Positions 24,201 to 35,665 of a stretch of 64,000 nt of DNA are shown piece by piece. The stretch comes from Rotaria macrura. Lineage: Eukaryota > Rotifera > Eurotatoria > Philodinida > Philodinidae. The stretch covers positions 62,001 through 126,000 of the forward strand of contig OENT01000094.1 in assembly GCA_900239685.1 (NCBI GenBank), written 5' to 3'. The translations under genes were made by a program, and so were the position numbers. The notes below the pieces were generated by a model. That model was not told the DNA's origin and did not search any database. It saw only the letters and a list, made by a program, of their open reading frames with translations. Position 1 is the stretch's first letter, and the number at the start of each line of letters is the position of its first letter.

Positions 24201-27200
24201 AGGCTGTACTTATCAAAGCTACAGGATGGACCGGAACTTCTTGGCAACTGAGAAACGCTACTGCACAGTGCCGCTTCTTTGTTTTTTGTCGTTGAAGAAA
24301 GACGAAAAAAGGGAAGAAGAGCAGTACGACTAATAGAAGCATCAGTACGATGAGAAGGCGAAGAAGCACGGAGAGAAGCAAAATGAGCAGGACCTATAGG
24401 AGGCGGAGGGGGAGGAGGATGACGGAGAGAAGCAAGATGAACAGGAGCACGAGGAGGAAGAGGTGGAGGAGGAGGAGAAGCGCCAGCAAAATCAGAGGAA
24501 ACGTCTGTATTCATGTGTTGTTGTGGAATGAGAACAAATGGTGTTGTAGACAAGTTAGCACTGCTATTACTGCTTCCAAACGAAAATGTATGAAGTGCTG
24601 GCGGCACAGACGTTCTTGACACAGAAGATGGTAATAATCCACCAAATCCAAAAGAAAAATTATTATTATTATTCGTGTTGTTGTTGCTACTACTTTGGTC
24701 ATTAATAGCTGGACTCATGAAATTGCCAGCCAACGGTTGATGACGATTAAAAGAAGTTGTCACCGGTCCTTCCTCTCGGCCGATGGAACCGAACGATGCG
24801 GAGTTCAAGCCATTTTCAAGGTACTCGCCTTCTCTGCAAATAGCTTCCTTTGCAAAAAAACATTTATATGCTGAAGTAGCAGAAGTTGGTGCTTCAAATT
24901 TCAATGGGGAATTCATCTCAGGAGCATACGTACTATGATAACTGGAAACCCTGTTCCTATTGTCTGTATCCGTACTCCCATGGGAAGATACACCCAAACA
25001 ACAAGAATGATCAAGTATTTTTGATGCTGACAGTGCAGTACTAAAAGTTGTTTCACTGCTTGGTGCTGCTACTGATGCTGCGCCTACATGCTGCTGGCCC
25101 ACTGGTAGCACTGCTGGTGTACAACCAAAAAGAATCTGACTACCTGTTGTTCCTGTGCATGTTGGAGCAAAAACATTCTCACTGCTTGGTAACACTGTTC
25201 GTGTAAAACCGAAACCACTCTGGCTTGCTGTTGTTGCTGTGGATGTTTGACCAAAAGGATTCTGACTTTCTGGCACCAGTGCTGGCGCAGCACCAAAAAC
25301 CGGTTGGTTTGTTGGTACTGATGTGGCTGTAGTGCCAAAAGGAGGTCGGCTTGCTGTCACTGATGTGGTTGCCGCTCCCCAAAGAATGTGACCCTCTTTT
25401 GGCACTGCAGGTGTAAAACCGAAACCACTCTGGCTTGCTGTTGTTGCCGTGGATGTTTGACCAAAAGGATTCTGACTTTCTGGCACCAGTGCTGGCGCAG
25501 CACCAAAAACAGGTTGGTTTGTTGGTACTGATGTGGTTGTAGTGCCAAAAGGAGGTCGGCTTGGTGTCATTGATGTGGTTACAGCTTCGGAACGATTCTG
25601 ACTTTGTGGTGGCACTCCACGTGTAAAAGAAAAAGTACTATGGCTGGCTGGTGTTCCTGTGGATGTTGGACCAAAAAGATTCTGACTGCCTGGCATCCCT
25701 GTTTGTGTAAAACCGAAACCACTCTGGCTTGCTGTGGATGTTGGACCAAGAAAATTCTGACTTTCTAGCAGCAATGCTGGCGCAGCACTAAAAACAGGTT
25801 GGTTTGTTGGTACTGATGTGTTTGTAGTGCCAAAAGGAGGTCCGCTTTGTGTCAATGATGTGGTTTCTGCGCCCCAAAGAATGTGACCCTCTGTTGGCAC
25901 TGCTGGTGTGTTAGCAACTTTCGCCTGGCTTGCTGCTGGTGTGGATGTTTGAAAAAAGACATTTGTAGCTGGTATTGCGGTAACACATCCTATGTACGAA
26001 GGGAAGCTGATATTATTGGTGATTTCGTCATTTTGGTTCTTGAAAAGTGAGATTGCAGGAGGGATTGCAGCGACTGAATTGTTGTGCTCAGTTGCCTCTG
26101 TAGCGGCTTTCACTACACGAAAATTCTTACTGTCGTTGTCCATTGGCAAAGTGCTAATTGAATCAAGTGAAGTTTCGAATATTTGTGGGAGTTTTGATGA
26201 CTGTTCGTCGAGTTTTAGCAGTGTTTGGTTTGGAAAATCTAAAGTATTTTGATGTTATCTCTTTTGAGCAGTTAGATTTTTCTGAAAATTAAAAATCAAG
26301 ACGCTGAATTTAACAATGGAACAGAAAGAAGATTGGTAAAGCGTTTTCTGAAGTTGGAAACTATAGAAAGTGGTTGATGAGCATCGATGTTGACACTGAT
26401 TAACATTCTGTTTTGCACTTTTTACTTCACGTCTCTTATGTTTAGGGGCATTTTCGCTTCCAAGAAATCACCAAGATATTTGCATTTGAAAACAGATATA
26501 TCTTGCTGTTGAGTCTTACCCGCTGTTTCTAAAGTTTCACTATTATCAACCTCACGAGCAGAGGATCTTCGTTCGTTTAAGGATGATGCGATGCTTGTTG
26601 TTTGTTTTAGTACAAGAAGAGGTGGTTGGATGCGATCTTCCTTTTCATATTCTGTGGTTATTATTTCAGACGATTCACTGATTGCATCTGTAGCATATAA
26701 ATCATCTGAATCGGTTTCTTCAGAATAACCGACTTTCTGCTTTGCAGTACTTGACCATTGAAGATCTTGTGATTCAAGACAATTGATATTCATCATGTGC
26801 GTCGCATAGTTTGAGGTCTCTGCCGTTGTGTCGAGACGATTATCAGATAAAGAAAACTCAATGTCGACGTCATTATCTTCTGATTTTGTTGACCATGTTT
26901 CCTCCGATTCATCACTATCTGAAAAATATGCAGATTTTTTCAATTGTGCCTTCAAATAAAGTTTATTCGGGCAAGCTTGCTATCCAACCTGATTCATAGG
27001 GTTTTACTCGTCTATAACTAGCATAGCAACGTCGTTGAAATTCGTTAGCTGATATCTAGAGTTGATTCAATCGATATTTTAGTCGTTCTATTAGTTTAAC
27101 TTACAAATCGATCAGGAATACAATCGCCACCAGCAAAAGCATCATCTTTCTTCACGTAATGACTAGCCATTTTAGAATGAGAAGTAAATAAGTAGATTTC

Positions 27201-30200
27201 TTCTTCTTCTTCTTCTTCACTTAAATCAGTTTCTTCTTGCTTTGAATTTGTTTGTACCAATTCGTCAGAGGTGCCTCGATCAAGTTCTACAACTTCTCTA
27301 ACGAAAGCAATACAAATAATCATACATATCTAGATTCATTGAAAGTGTCAACTGACGGTTTTTCAGTCTCAATACGGGTAACGATTTGATTGATTCGTTT
27401 CTCTAAAATATTTCTTTCATCACCGGTCGAATTTTCAATTTCATTAACCAAATCTAAATATATTTATTTGATTTTAACCAAACATTTTCAAGTGAAAATC
27501 ATATCATCCATTACCTTCCAACATATTTTCTTCCAATGTTCGGGCCTTCAGTTGTTCTTTAAATGTTGTTCGATATGTGTGAATAATTGTTAACATTAAA
27601 TCAAATTTTGCATCACCACCACAACGATATGATATCGTTCGACAGAGATTTTCATATTCATTAAGTAAATCGATTTTGTTCGTTATCGAAACACTATCAA
27701 ATAAACGTTTTCCATTGATCAATTGATCTTTAATTATATCGATTTGTGAACGATCACCATCCCAACCAATATATGGAAGTAGATCAATATTATTTTCAAG
27801 CATGACGTCTAGTAAGCTAATATTCCGTTCGAGTGGTTCTCCATCACGTTCTTCGATAGCTACAAAACTTGTAAACGAACTAACAACAGAATATTTCATA
27901 CTAAGTTCGATTAAGTCTTGTTTATATTGTTTTTTAATGAGTTCGTTTTCACATTCATCATTATGTAATAATCCATTTTCATAGTCTTGAATAATAGCAC
28001 GAGCTGTTAGACAATGTAAAATACGTCCTGTTGTTTCTGTTATTTTATTGCTAAATACATTTGTAACATATTCTTGATTATTTATTGTTGCTGTTAATGT
28101 TGCTTTATGACAATTTCGTATAAAACGATATACAGTTAAACGCATTCCATTAAATAAGGATCGAATGATTTTCGGTGCTTGACAAGTCATTTTTTCTTGT
28201 TCATCATCAACAGTTCCATACCATTCAATCGATATGTTTGTTACACATGGCTGATGAATGTGTTCAAGTATTTGAAGTACTTTGGTTTTCCATCGTGAAC
28301 GATAATTTGAATCGAATACAGTTAATAAACCACCACCATTCATGCCGTTGGCTAATTGTCTTAGACTGTGTTTATTCGATGTATCACCAATCGAACATGT
28401 AAATAAACGATCGTGGCGCATAGACGATTGACTTTGTAATAGTATTAAAATAGGTTGAAGATCATTGACATGTCCATCTGAAAGAAGAATAAATTGTCGA
28501 CCCAATTTCGACGAGCATGGTAAAAGAGAATATTGACGAAGCACACCGAACAGATCAGTATTACCACGATGTTCTAATGAATGCTATAAAAGAGATGTAT
28601 CACAACGCATATATATTTATTACAATACGGGATAGAAAACAAAATTAGTACGAACCAAAACAAAATGTTTCGCTTTATCAATGTTTTCTTTTGTATTTAG
28701 AGATGAAATAGGAAAACATTCATCATTGTCTAAAGTGAATACAACAAAATAAGAATATCAAATTAAAATTTTCTTTTCTCAGTTATCTACCTGATCCAAA
28801 TGTAACAATATTAAAGAAAATATTTTTATCATCAGTTTTCATATTGGTTAAAAATAAATGTGTTAATTGTTTTGCTTGTTGTACATATTTACCATCCATA
28901 GAATTAGATACATCAATTATAAAAATAACTTCAACGTATTCATTCGAATTATTTATCATTTCAAATTTTGGATAAAACGTTAACATAGAAGCTTGAGAAT
29001 TTTCATCAACGATTTGATCATTATTATTTGTATCGGATAAAGCATAGGTTTCATTTAACATTCGTGGTAAATTAACACTTTCTAATGTTATTGAAAGAAT
29101 AAAATCTTTGTTAAGTAACATATTATCAGCAAGTTCAATCATAGCAAGACAATCAGTAATTTTTCGACGAACTCGATGTGTTGGCGAGAATAATTTTGTT
29201 ATTTCATATGGCATACGTATCGATGCTTTCAAACTGAATGCAACTGTTTTCATTGAAGAATTATCTTGCTCCAGATTAATGGATGGAAGTATGGCTTGAT
29301 CTTTCATATCTAAAGCTTGTTTCGATTGCCATGAAGCTACTTTAGCCGGTAAACGAAATATAATATCATTGTTTTCAATAGCTAATTCAGCAACATACGT
29401 AATTTTAATAATCACTTCACAATTAGCAGGTAAATTACCAACAGATACACTAAATACTTCTGGTTGTTCTTGGTGCATTAAATAAGCACCATGACCTTTT
29501 TCAATAGCCTCACGATATTCACGTTTAGCTTGTTCTTTTTCTTTGACAACACCTTTAATTACTTTATTATTAATATGTGCTTCAAAGCCACAAACAGAAG
29601 AATTTTCATCGAGTGGAAATACATATTTGGCTTCGATGGGAATCGAACTCGTATTATGATAAACTTGATAGAGAACAACCTTAAATTATAGATAAAGAAT
29701 AATTGTACTTGACTTTTTATCGGAAAAGAAAATGATTTTATTCACTTCGGCAGTAACATCAACAAGTTGAGCGCGAATATGAAACGCTTTAAGTGGAATA
29801 AGTTGACCTGATGATGGACAAATTAAGCCATAATCCTGTTCGGCTACTTGAATTACTTCATCATCAATAGCCGAAGGAATAACCACTGAAATAAATATGC
29901 ATAGGAATATTTTTTAAGGTTGCTATATCGGCTGTAATAATCAATCAATATTGTTTTCTTTCATGAAATATTATTTTTTTCCCCACTTTTCTACTTCTGA
30001 TTCATGTCAATATACAATTTTCTTTGTTCACTATTTGTTTATAATGTAATGGAAGTTATCGAGTTATTGAAATTTGATATCAAAATTGTTGAGTTGATCT
30101 TTGACAGAATATATTCAATATGTAAATATATGATTATATTATAGTTGATCATATTTTTCTTAATCATTTAGAGATGAATAGGATTCTTTCTATCATTCTC

Positions 30201-32910
30201 AATTGTAGCTTAATGCTCATTTGTTGCTCCTACAAAATTGGGGGAAAATTAGTGAAATGAAAATTTAGTTTCGTCCATTTTCGCAGACGACGATTTTCAC
30301 CGATTCCAACTTCACCGAAAGAATTTTTCTTTTTGTCCATTAGAAAGAAAGAAAAATTCTTTCGGTGAAGTTGGAATCGGTGGAAAAAAAATTGTCGGCG
30401 AAAATGGAATAAATCGTTCATATAATGATCCGTATATTATCATCAAATTTAATTGAAGAGAATTCAAGTGATGTTCGAAGAAGACATATCAATACTATGA
30501 TACTATTTATTAATGATTTAGGTGGAAGAAAAAGGTTGCTTACCATTATCGGAAAACGTTTTTGATTGATTTATTGGAGGATCATGAATAATCGTTAGTA
30601 ATCTAGATGATACGTCCATTTTATCGTGTGGTAACCATGAAAGTTCAACAAGATAGACTAAACGTTGTTGATCGAGATTATAAATAGCATATTCATTATC
30701 CTAAATAAAACACAATGGAAAACCAAATCGTAAAGAACCATCGATTTCTATTTAGTTACAGTAAATTTCGAATTATTTTCATCATTTCTCTTGACTCCAT
30801 GTGTACTATGAAAATTTTCAGGTGGTTGAATTAAATTTGGCGCATAGGAATAGAATTTCGCGGAATCTCCCAATGCTACTTGGGATATACATAATAATCG
30901 ACGACCGAGACGTGTTGTACTCGGTGTTGTATATTTTAATGATGTTGAAACTGAATCAGAAAAATAAAGTCCATATCCTAAACATCCGATATCAGTACGC
31001 GTAACGCCTAAGTCACTAACAACCACTTTTGGTAGTAGAAGACCGCTAAAACAAAAGAACGTATCACATTGCATCCGTGAATGGCTTTGTTTTTCATAAT
31101 GGTTAGATTAATTTACCGTGATAAAATGCCAAGGAAATTATTATATTTTGATCCATGAAAAAGTTGCTTTTGATTAAAGAGTGTTGATCGAAAATTAAGT
31201 ACATCTATTTGTTTAGCTACACTATAGATCTGATGAATGATGACTTGTTCATTTCTATGAAAATAGGAGAGCTTTTCATTTGAAATAAACAAAAATAAAA
31301 TACAAACGAATTCGTTGATGATGAAATCATATTACTAATTGTTGCATATTCATGTGTATCATTTTGAATTGTTTGTATGTGACATTTTAATGCACGATAT
31401 TTAGCCTCGATAGAAGCTTTTATATTCCAATTGGTTAATTCATTAATGGTAACCATGTCGCGTAACATCTAGATATTTTAAAAATTATCGAAAAAGAAAT
31501 AAATGAAAAAAATTGAAACCGAATATCTGTACCTGACATAAATCTAATTTATCAACTAATGCACGACGGTCATTGACAAGATCGATCATAAATGATGATT
31601 GATGTGTAATAAGTGAGTAGAAACGAGCTTGAGCTTCTGTGGATGATTTACTATTAGATTTGATTTCAAGTAAAGCAGCTTCGGCTTCGATGATCTAATC
31701 AGAAAGAGATCTGTAATGATTTCTTGAAATCCTTCATTTTTATTCGTACCGTTTTCAGTCCAATGGTTTCCGGTTTTACATTGAGTATTCTACTTAAATC
31801 ACCAACTGATTCTATCCACAGAGATTCCACTAATTGACAAACATTATTGTCGAGCATTTGTGTATCGATTCGATGAAGAAATAACGACTGACAAATGAAT
31901 AATTCAAATATATATTTCAAGAGAAACTATATTCTAGGTTTATCTTACACGTAGCAATAATTTCGAGCCTAACTTGTCCGGTAATAGATCTCGAATACGT
32001 GTTATTCGTGACATTGTCGATATACGATAATAGAAAGAAGCGAATAATTGATGTAATTCATTGATATCATTACTGAATGCATATTGAATCAAGGATATTT
32101 TACCTTTGGAATTTATTATTGTTTGTTTTTCGTAGCGAAATCTTAATCGATAATCGTTGTTCGTTTGATTATGATGTTCCTCAGGTATAATTTGAAGTTC
32201 AAGTGCAAAATAAACATCAGAATTATCTTTGGTTTCCTATATTTTACAAAACAAAATTAATCAACACTGGCTATACATTTAAATGCGTCGTTACCTTAAA
32301 TATTGCCCATTTGCCAATTTCAGCATGTGTTAATTCATCAAATCTTGGCAATTCAACATCGTCGGAATTCCAAATTTTGATCTTTGATAAATCTAATTTA
32401 GCCAGTTTCGTTGTAGTTCCTTGGAAATTTACGCCGGCTTCAAAAAACAAAGCAAACAAATTAGCCTTTCTTTTTTTTCATAGAATAATTTTGTGTACAT
32501 GAAACCGGTATGGTACCATGTTTTGAAAAATTATCTTTATCGTCTGATGACACTACGATAAATCGCTTAATATCAACAATCTGATTTTCATTGGATGAAT
32601 TACGACATCGATAAATATATTCGACATTAACCAAAGGTATACCAAACTGTTTGGCTCGACGTGTTTTATACGTATCCACATCATCCGATACCAAAACATA
32701 ATCGGTCTAGATAAGTATTGATTCAATCATACTTAAAAATAAAATCAATCAAAAACATACACTAGCTGTTAGAACGTATGAGATTTGCGCATTTTGTTCA
32801 CGTAAATAATTGATTAATTCTTGTTTAGCTTTGAAACGAATGTTTCGACCGAGTTCAAGTACAAATGTCTTTCCGCTTAGCGGTGATAGAGCAATTGAAA
32901 TTGTTGTCAT
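21290..32910 (-). CDS. PARP4: vault poly(ADP-ribose) polymerase (PARP4) with FG-rich and Hsp70-like inserts
   Basis: About 26 minus-strand exons from ATG at 32910 to the stop at 21290 give roughly 2,700 aa (human PARP4 is about 1,720). Exons: 32761-32910, 32499-32706, 32295-32437, 31949-32236, 31750-31887, 31533-31694, 31308-31468, 31117-31254, 30760-31045, 30544-30700, 29746-29885, 28791-29679, 28656-28729, 27515-28583, 27357-27453, 27105-27297, 26989-27055, ~26472-26918, 24086-26238, 23930-24030, 23623-23863, 23396-23561, 22034-22143, 21725-21974, 21528-21655, 21290-21460. Phases agree throughout; the only soft junction is 26239-26471. Domains: BRCT (~1-100; YVLVSDDVDTYKTRRAKQFG); PARP helical and catalytic domain with LFHGS (His ~450), GYGLYFSD (Tyr ~490) and NEYAIYN (Glu ~561), so the H-Y-E triad is intact; VIT (IEAKYVFPLDENSSVCGFEA, GHGAYLM); VWA with MIDAS DVSNSM (~913) and LLSDG; FG- and Pro-rich segment (~1600-2320); Hsp70 substrate-binding-like module (~2355-2525); C-terminal vault-binding region (DILRLIATGIVLLELLLQ) to the end. 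PARP4 ADP-ribosylates partners and rides in vault particles with major vault protein. Confidence 0.93.
23265..23290. repeat. perfect short hairpin in a PARP4 intron
   Basis: AATCGTGTAAC and its exact complement GTTACACGATT are separated by a 4-base loop (CTCA). It lies in the 1,252-bp intron between the Hsp70-like exons (22144-23395). Confidence 0.7.
25201..25910 (-). repeat. tandem 210-bp coding repeats in the PARP4 FG-rich exon
   Basis: The block starting GTGTAAAACCGAAACCACTC (plus-strand reading) occurs at 25201, 25411 and 25705. The first two copies are near identical over about 150 bp at a 210-bp period (70 residues, in frame). The third is more diverged and 294 bp away. The units encode PPFGT, PVFGAAPALVPESQNPFGQT and SQSGFGFT motifs. 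Recent in-frame unequal exchange or slippage is the likely origin. Confidence 0.9.
30276..30408. repeat. imperfect ~130-bp hairpin inside a PARP4 intron
   Basis: Arms of about 60 bp (30276-30335 and 30345-30408) are complementary. They include a perfect core of about 34 bp around CCGATTCCAACTTCACCGAA, and the loop is only about 10 bases. It sits in the 657-bp intron between the catalytic Glu exon (ends 30544) and the VIT exon (starts 29885). It is probably a small foldback element. No clear target duplication was found. Confidence 0.8.
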
Positions 32911-33352
32911 GCTAAATCTGACGAGAGGAACAATAATGAAATGTTAGTGCATTTTGCATTACTTCTTCTCACCGTTTGGGAAAAAAGTAATATACATCAA
33001 GCAATAATACTATGACTCATGCGTTGCATGACACGACCGTTTGCATGCCAAAACAAGAAAAGCAAGCAAAAAACAAGAACTACGCATGCTGTGGTTTTTT
33101 TGTCGTTCTTTACATACTTTTCAGATCAAATATTCTTGCACAAGTCACAGAAAATTTTCTTTTATAACATATGACTGTTTATCCAAGATCACGATTAGTT
33201 TATTTTTAATAATCAATTAGAATATAAGAAAAATATTTGAAAAATACAAATGAAAAAATATACATATATTTAAACGAGTATTTTTCTCAATGGTTCCATA
33301 GGAATTTGTAATGATTGAAAATGACTCGGTCTTTTGGTAGTCACAATATTGG
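32911..33352. other. spacer between PARP4 start and UBAC1 end
   Basis: This 442-bp interval between two same-strand genes must contain the PARP4 promoter and the UBAC1 3' UTR. I see no additional gene. Confidence 0.6.
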
Positions 33353-35078
33353 TCAATTACTATTCGATGAATGAATTGAATATTTTTCAGTATGATAAAT
33401 ACGACTGATTTGTATTAGCACCATTCCTATTTCTGGATCATTTAAATAACTTGTTATGAAATGTGGATTTTCATATAGTTGAAGCAAAACTAAATAAAAG
33501 ATTTTCATTTAAATCATATTAATTATTAATAATGAAAAACAAAACATACGTAAAAATATCTTGGGACTATTGAGTGCTCGTTGAACAACTGAATTTTCCA
33601 TGATAGCTTGAAACATACTTGATTCAGGATTAAGACCTTCTTCATTTTCAGTATCGATGATATTCTCTTGTTGATGTTGTTTACCAGCGAGAAGATATTC
33701 AAACTAAAATATTTACGAATAAACCCAACTGAAAACAAGAAAAATGTTTTAATTTTCGTACAGCTAAATTTTCTTCGTTATGACATATTCGTAGAGCGTT
33801 CATTATATCATCTTGATTGAAACCCATTAATTTTAATGTTTCCAATGCCTAGTCGGAAAAAAAACAGGATGATTTGATTTTTCATTTACTAATGATATTG
33901 TTTTACTGCTGGATTCGGCTGAAAGTTGTGTTTTCGAAACTGTCGAAACGGTACGAATGGACCATCACGTGAAAAGAGCGATTTAGTCTCAGTCAATTGT
34001 GTCGTTTCATTTTCATTATCATCGATAACTTCTCCGTTTAAAAGTAACCCTAAAGCTGCATCGAAATCATTTCTTAACGATAAAATATTGAAATTCTACT
34101 GAAATATTTGATGTCTTTTATATGTTGCATACTTTGTTTGTCGAAGTGCTTTCTGTACTAGTCTTTGAGCAAAGCCCATATCGGTCAGTGTCTTTGTTTG
34201 TTGTTGATCGATTTCAATATTTGTATGTATTGTCGATGACTTTAAAACGATATCTAAGGAGTACAACCACTGATTAGAAACAACGGCGTTTCTATTAAGT
34301 AAATAGAATACCTTCAGCTTGCTTAAAGATGCGTTCTGCATCAGGGCTACACCACAGTAATTTTTGTGATGCTTCAATCAACGTTAGTAGTATACGACTG
34401 AGATCAGTACGAAACTAAACATGATGAAAAGTACCCATTTTCTCTTCGTCTTTATGAATAGATGTTTATGTTGAACAATGAAATATTACTTCTGTACTTG
34501 CTGCTAAACGTCGAGATCGAGATACCGAAGCTATCGGTGATGGTAGATCCTTTGTTCTTAATTCGATTAATGTCTGATCTACAGAACAAGGTGCAGATGT
34601 CTATATAGTAAAATATATTTGGAATTTCAAGGATGAGCTTTTATCATTATACTTGTTCGATATTCGACGATGACAACGTCAATTTTTCAGCGAGAAGGTA
34701 TTCATCTATAAAAAGATTTTCATGAAGACTGTCATTTTCTTCATGAATTGTCTAACCTTCATCTTGAACACCTGCTTGACCTAAAGTTTTCTGTTCATCG
34801 ATCATCTTCATTGTTTTAATAGATATTAATTTATAATTATTCAGTTCATTCGACGTTGTATCGTTCACTGTATGATCACAAGTCGACAAATTACTATTGT
34901 TACGATTACTTTTCAGTAAAAATTTCATTGCTAATAATTTGACAGCTGCAAATGTTGTTTTTTTGAGGGGAAACGTTTCTTGAAACAAGGCACCACTTTT
35001 TGACCAAATCTTGAGGAAGACATATTTTGATGGATCATCGAAAATATTCAGTATTGCACTTAGTGTTGATTCAGTCAT
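33353..35078 (-). CDS. UBAC1: UBA-domain-containing protein 1 (KPC2), E3 ligase cofactor
   Basis: Nine exons (34757-35078, 34653-34705, 34490-34600, 34312-34414, 34133-34253, 33907-34072, 33762-33848, 33550-33703, 33353-33489) splice in phase into 417 aa; human UBAC1 is about 405. The N terminus (YVFLKIWSKSGALFQETF) fits the family's ubiquitin-like domain. FRTDLSRILLTLIEASQKLL matches the conserved central helical region, with SPDAERIFKQAE after it. Two UBA domains follow: TKTLTDMGFAQRLVQKALRQ and ALETLKLMGFNQDDIMNALR. The C-terminal STI1-like block has NPESSMFQAIMENSVVQRAL and YLNDPEIGMVLIQISRIY. In mammals UBAC1 partners RNF123 in the KPC complex and delivers ubiquitylated clients to the proteasome. 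I start at ATG 35078 (MTESTLSAILNIF) because the upstream in-frame codons have no ATG. Confidence 0.93.
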
Positions 35079-35665
35079 TTTTTTAAGCAAAACAATCTAG
35101 AAAAATGAACCAAAATTTTTTTTGTTTTTGCTTTTTGTCTGTTGCATTCGAAAGAAATACGAAAAGAAAACTTTGTTACAACAGAAACACGCACAAGAGA
35201 AGAAAAGAAGACATTTTCTCTCATTTCGGCCTTATAAATATATCTGTAAGTTGAGAGAGAACAAGGGTAACAAGAGCGCACACACATACACACACACACA
35301 AACAAATAAACAAACAAATGAACGAAAAAAAGAGGAAAAGAGAGACAAATATGAACTAATAATTTCCAAGTTTTTTTTTCTTGTTTTATGTTCGAAATAC
35401 ATATCAGTGTTTAACTTTTATTACAGAAATAAACTAGACAAAAGATAGAGTCAAATGTATACAAGTTGAACTATATACTCACAAAAACATATAGAAAAGA
35501 AACTTATTTACAGAGACAAACTACAGTGATCATCAAATTACATGTGGAGAAGTTTATGCGAACTATGTAAAAAAAAAAGAAAACAAAAAAAAAGAAAAGC
35601 AAAAGCATTAATTTGTTTGTCTCTCTTCTTTTTTCTCTCTTTTCGTTGTATGTTTAAGATAATGA
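35079..35665. other. spacer upstream of UBAC1
   Basis: Holds a CA-rich microsatellite with AAAC repeats (about 35279-35320) and A-rich tracts. Frames open here on both strands are low-complexity and not called. Confidence 0.55.

Noticed and set aside
24178..25548. Several minus- and plus-strand frames inside the PARP4 FG-rich exon (for example 24178-24381, 25084-25338, 25357-25548)
   Set aside because: Alternate-frame shadows of the repetitive PARP4 coding exon.
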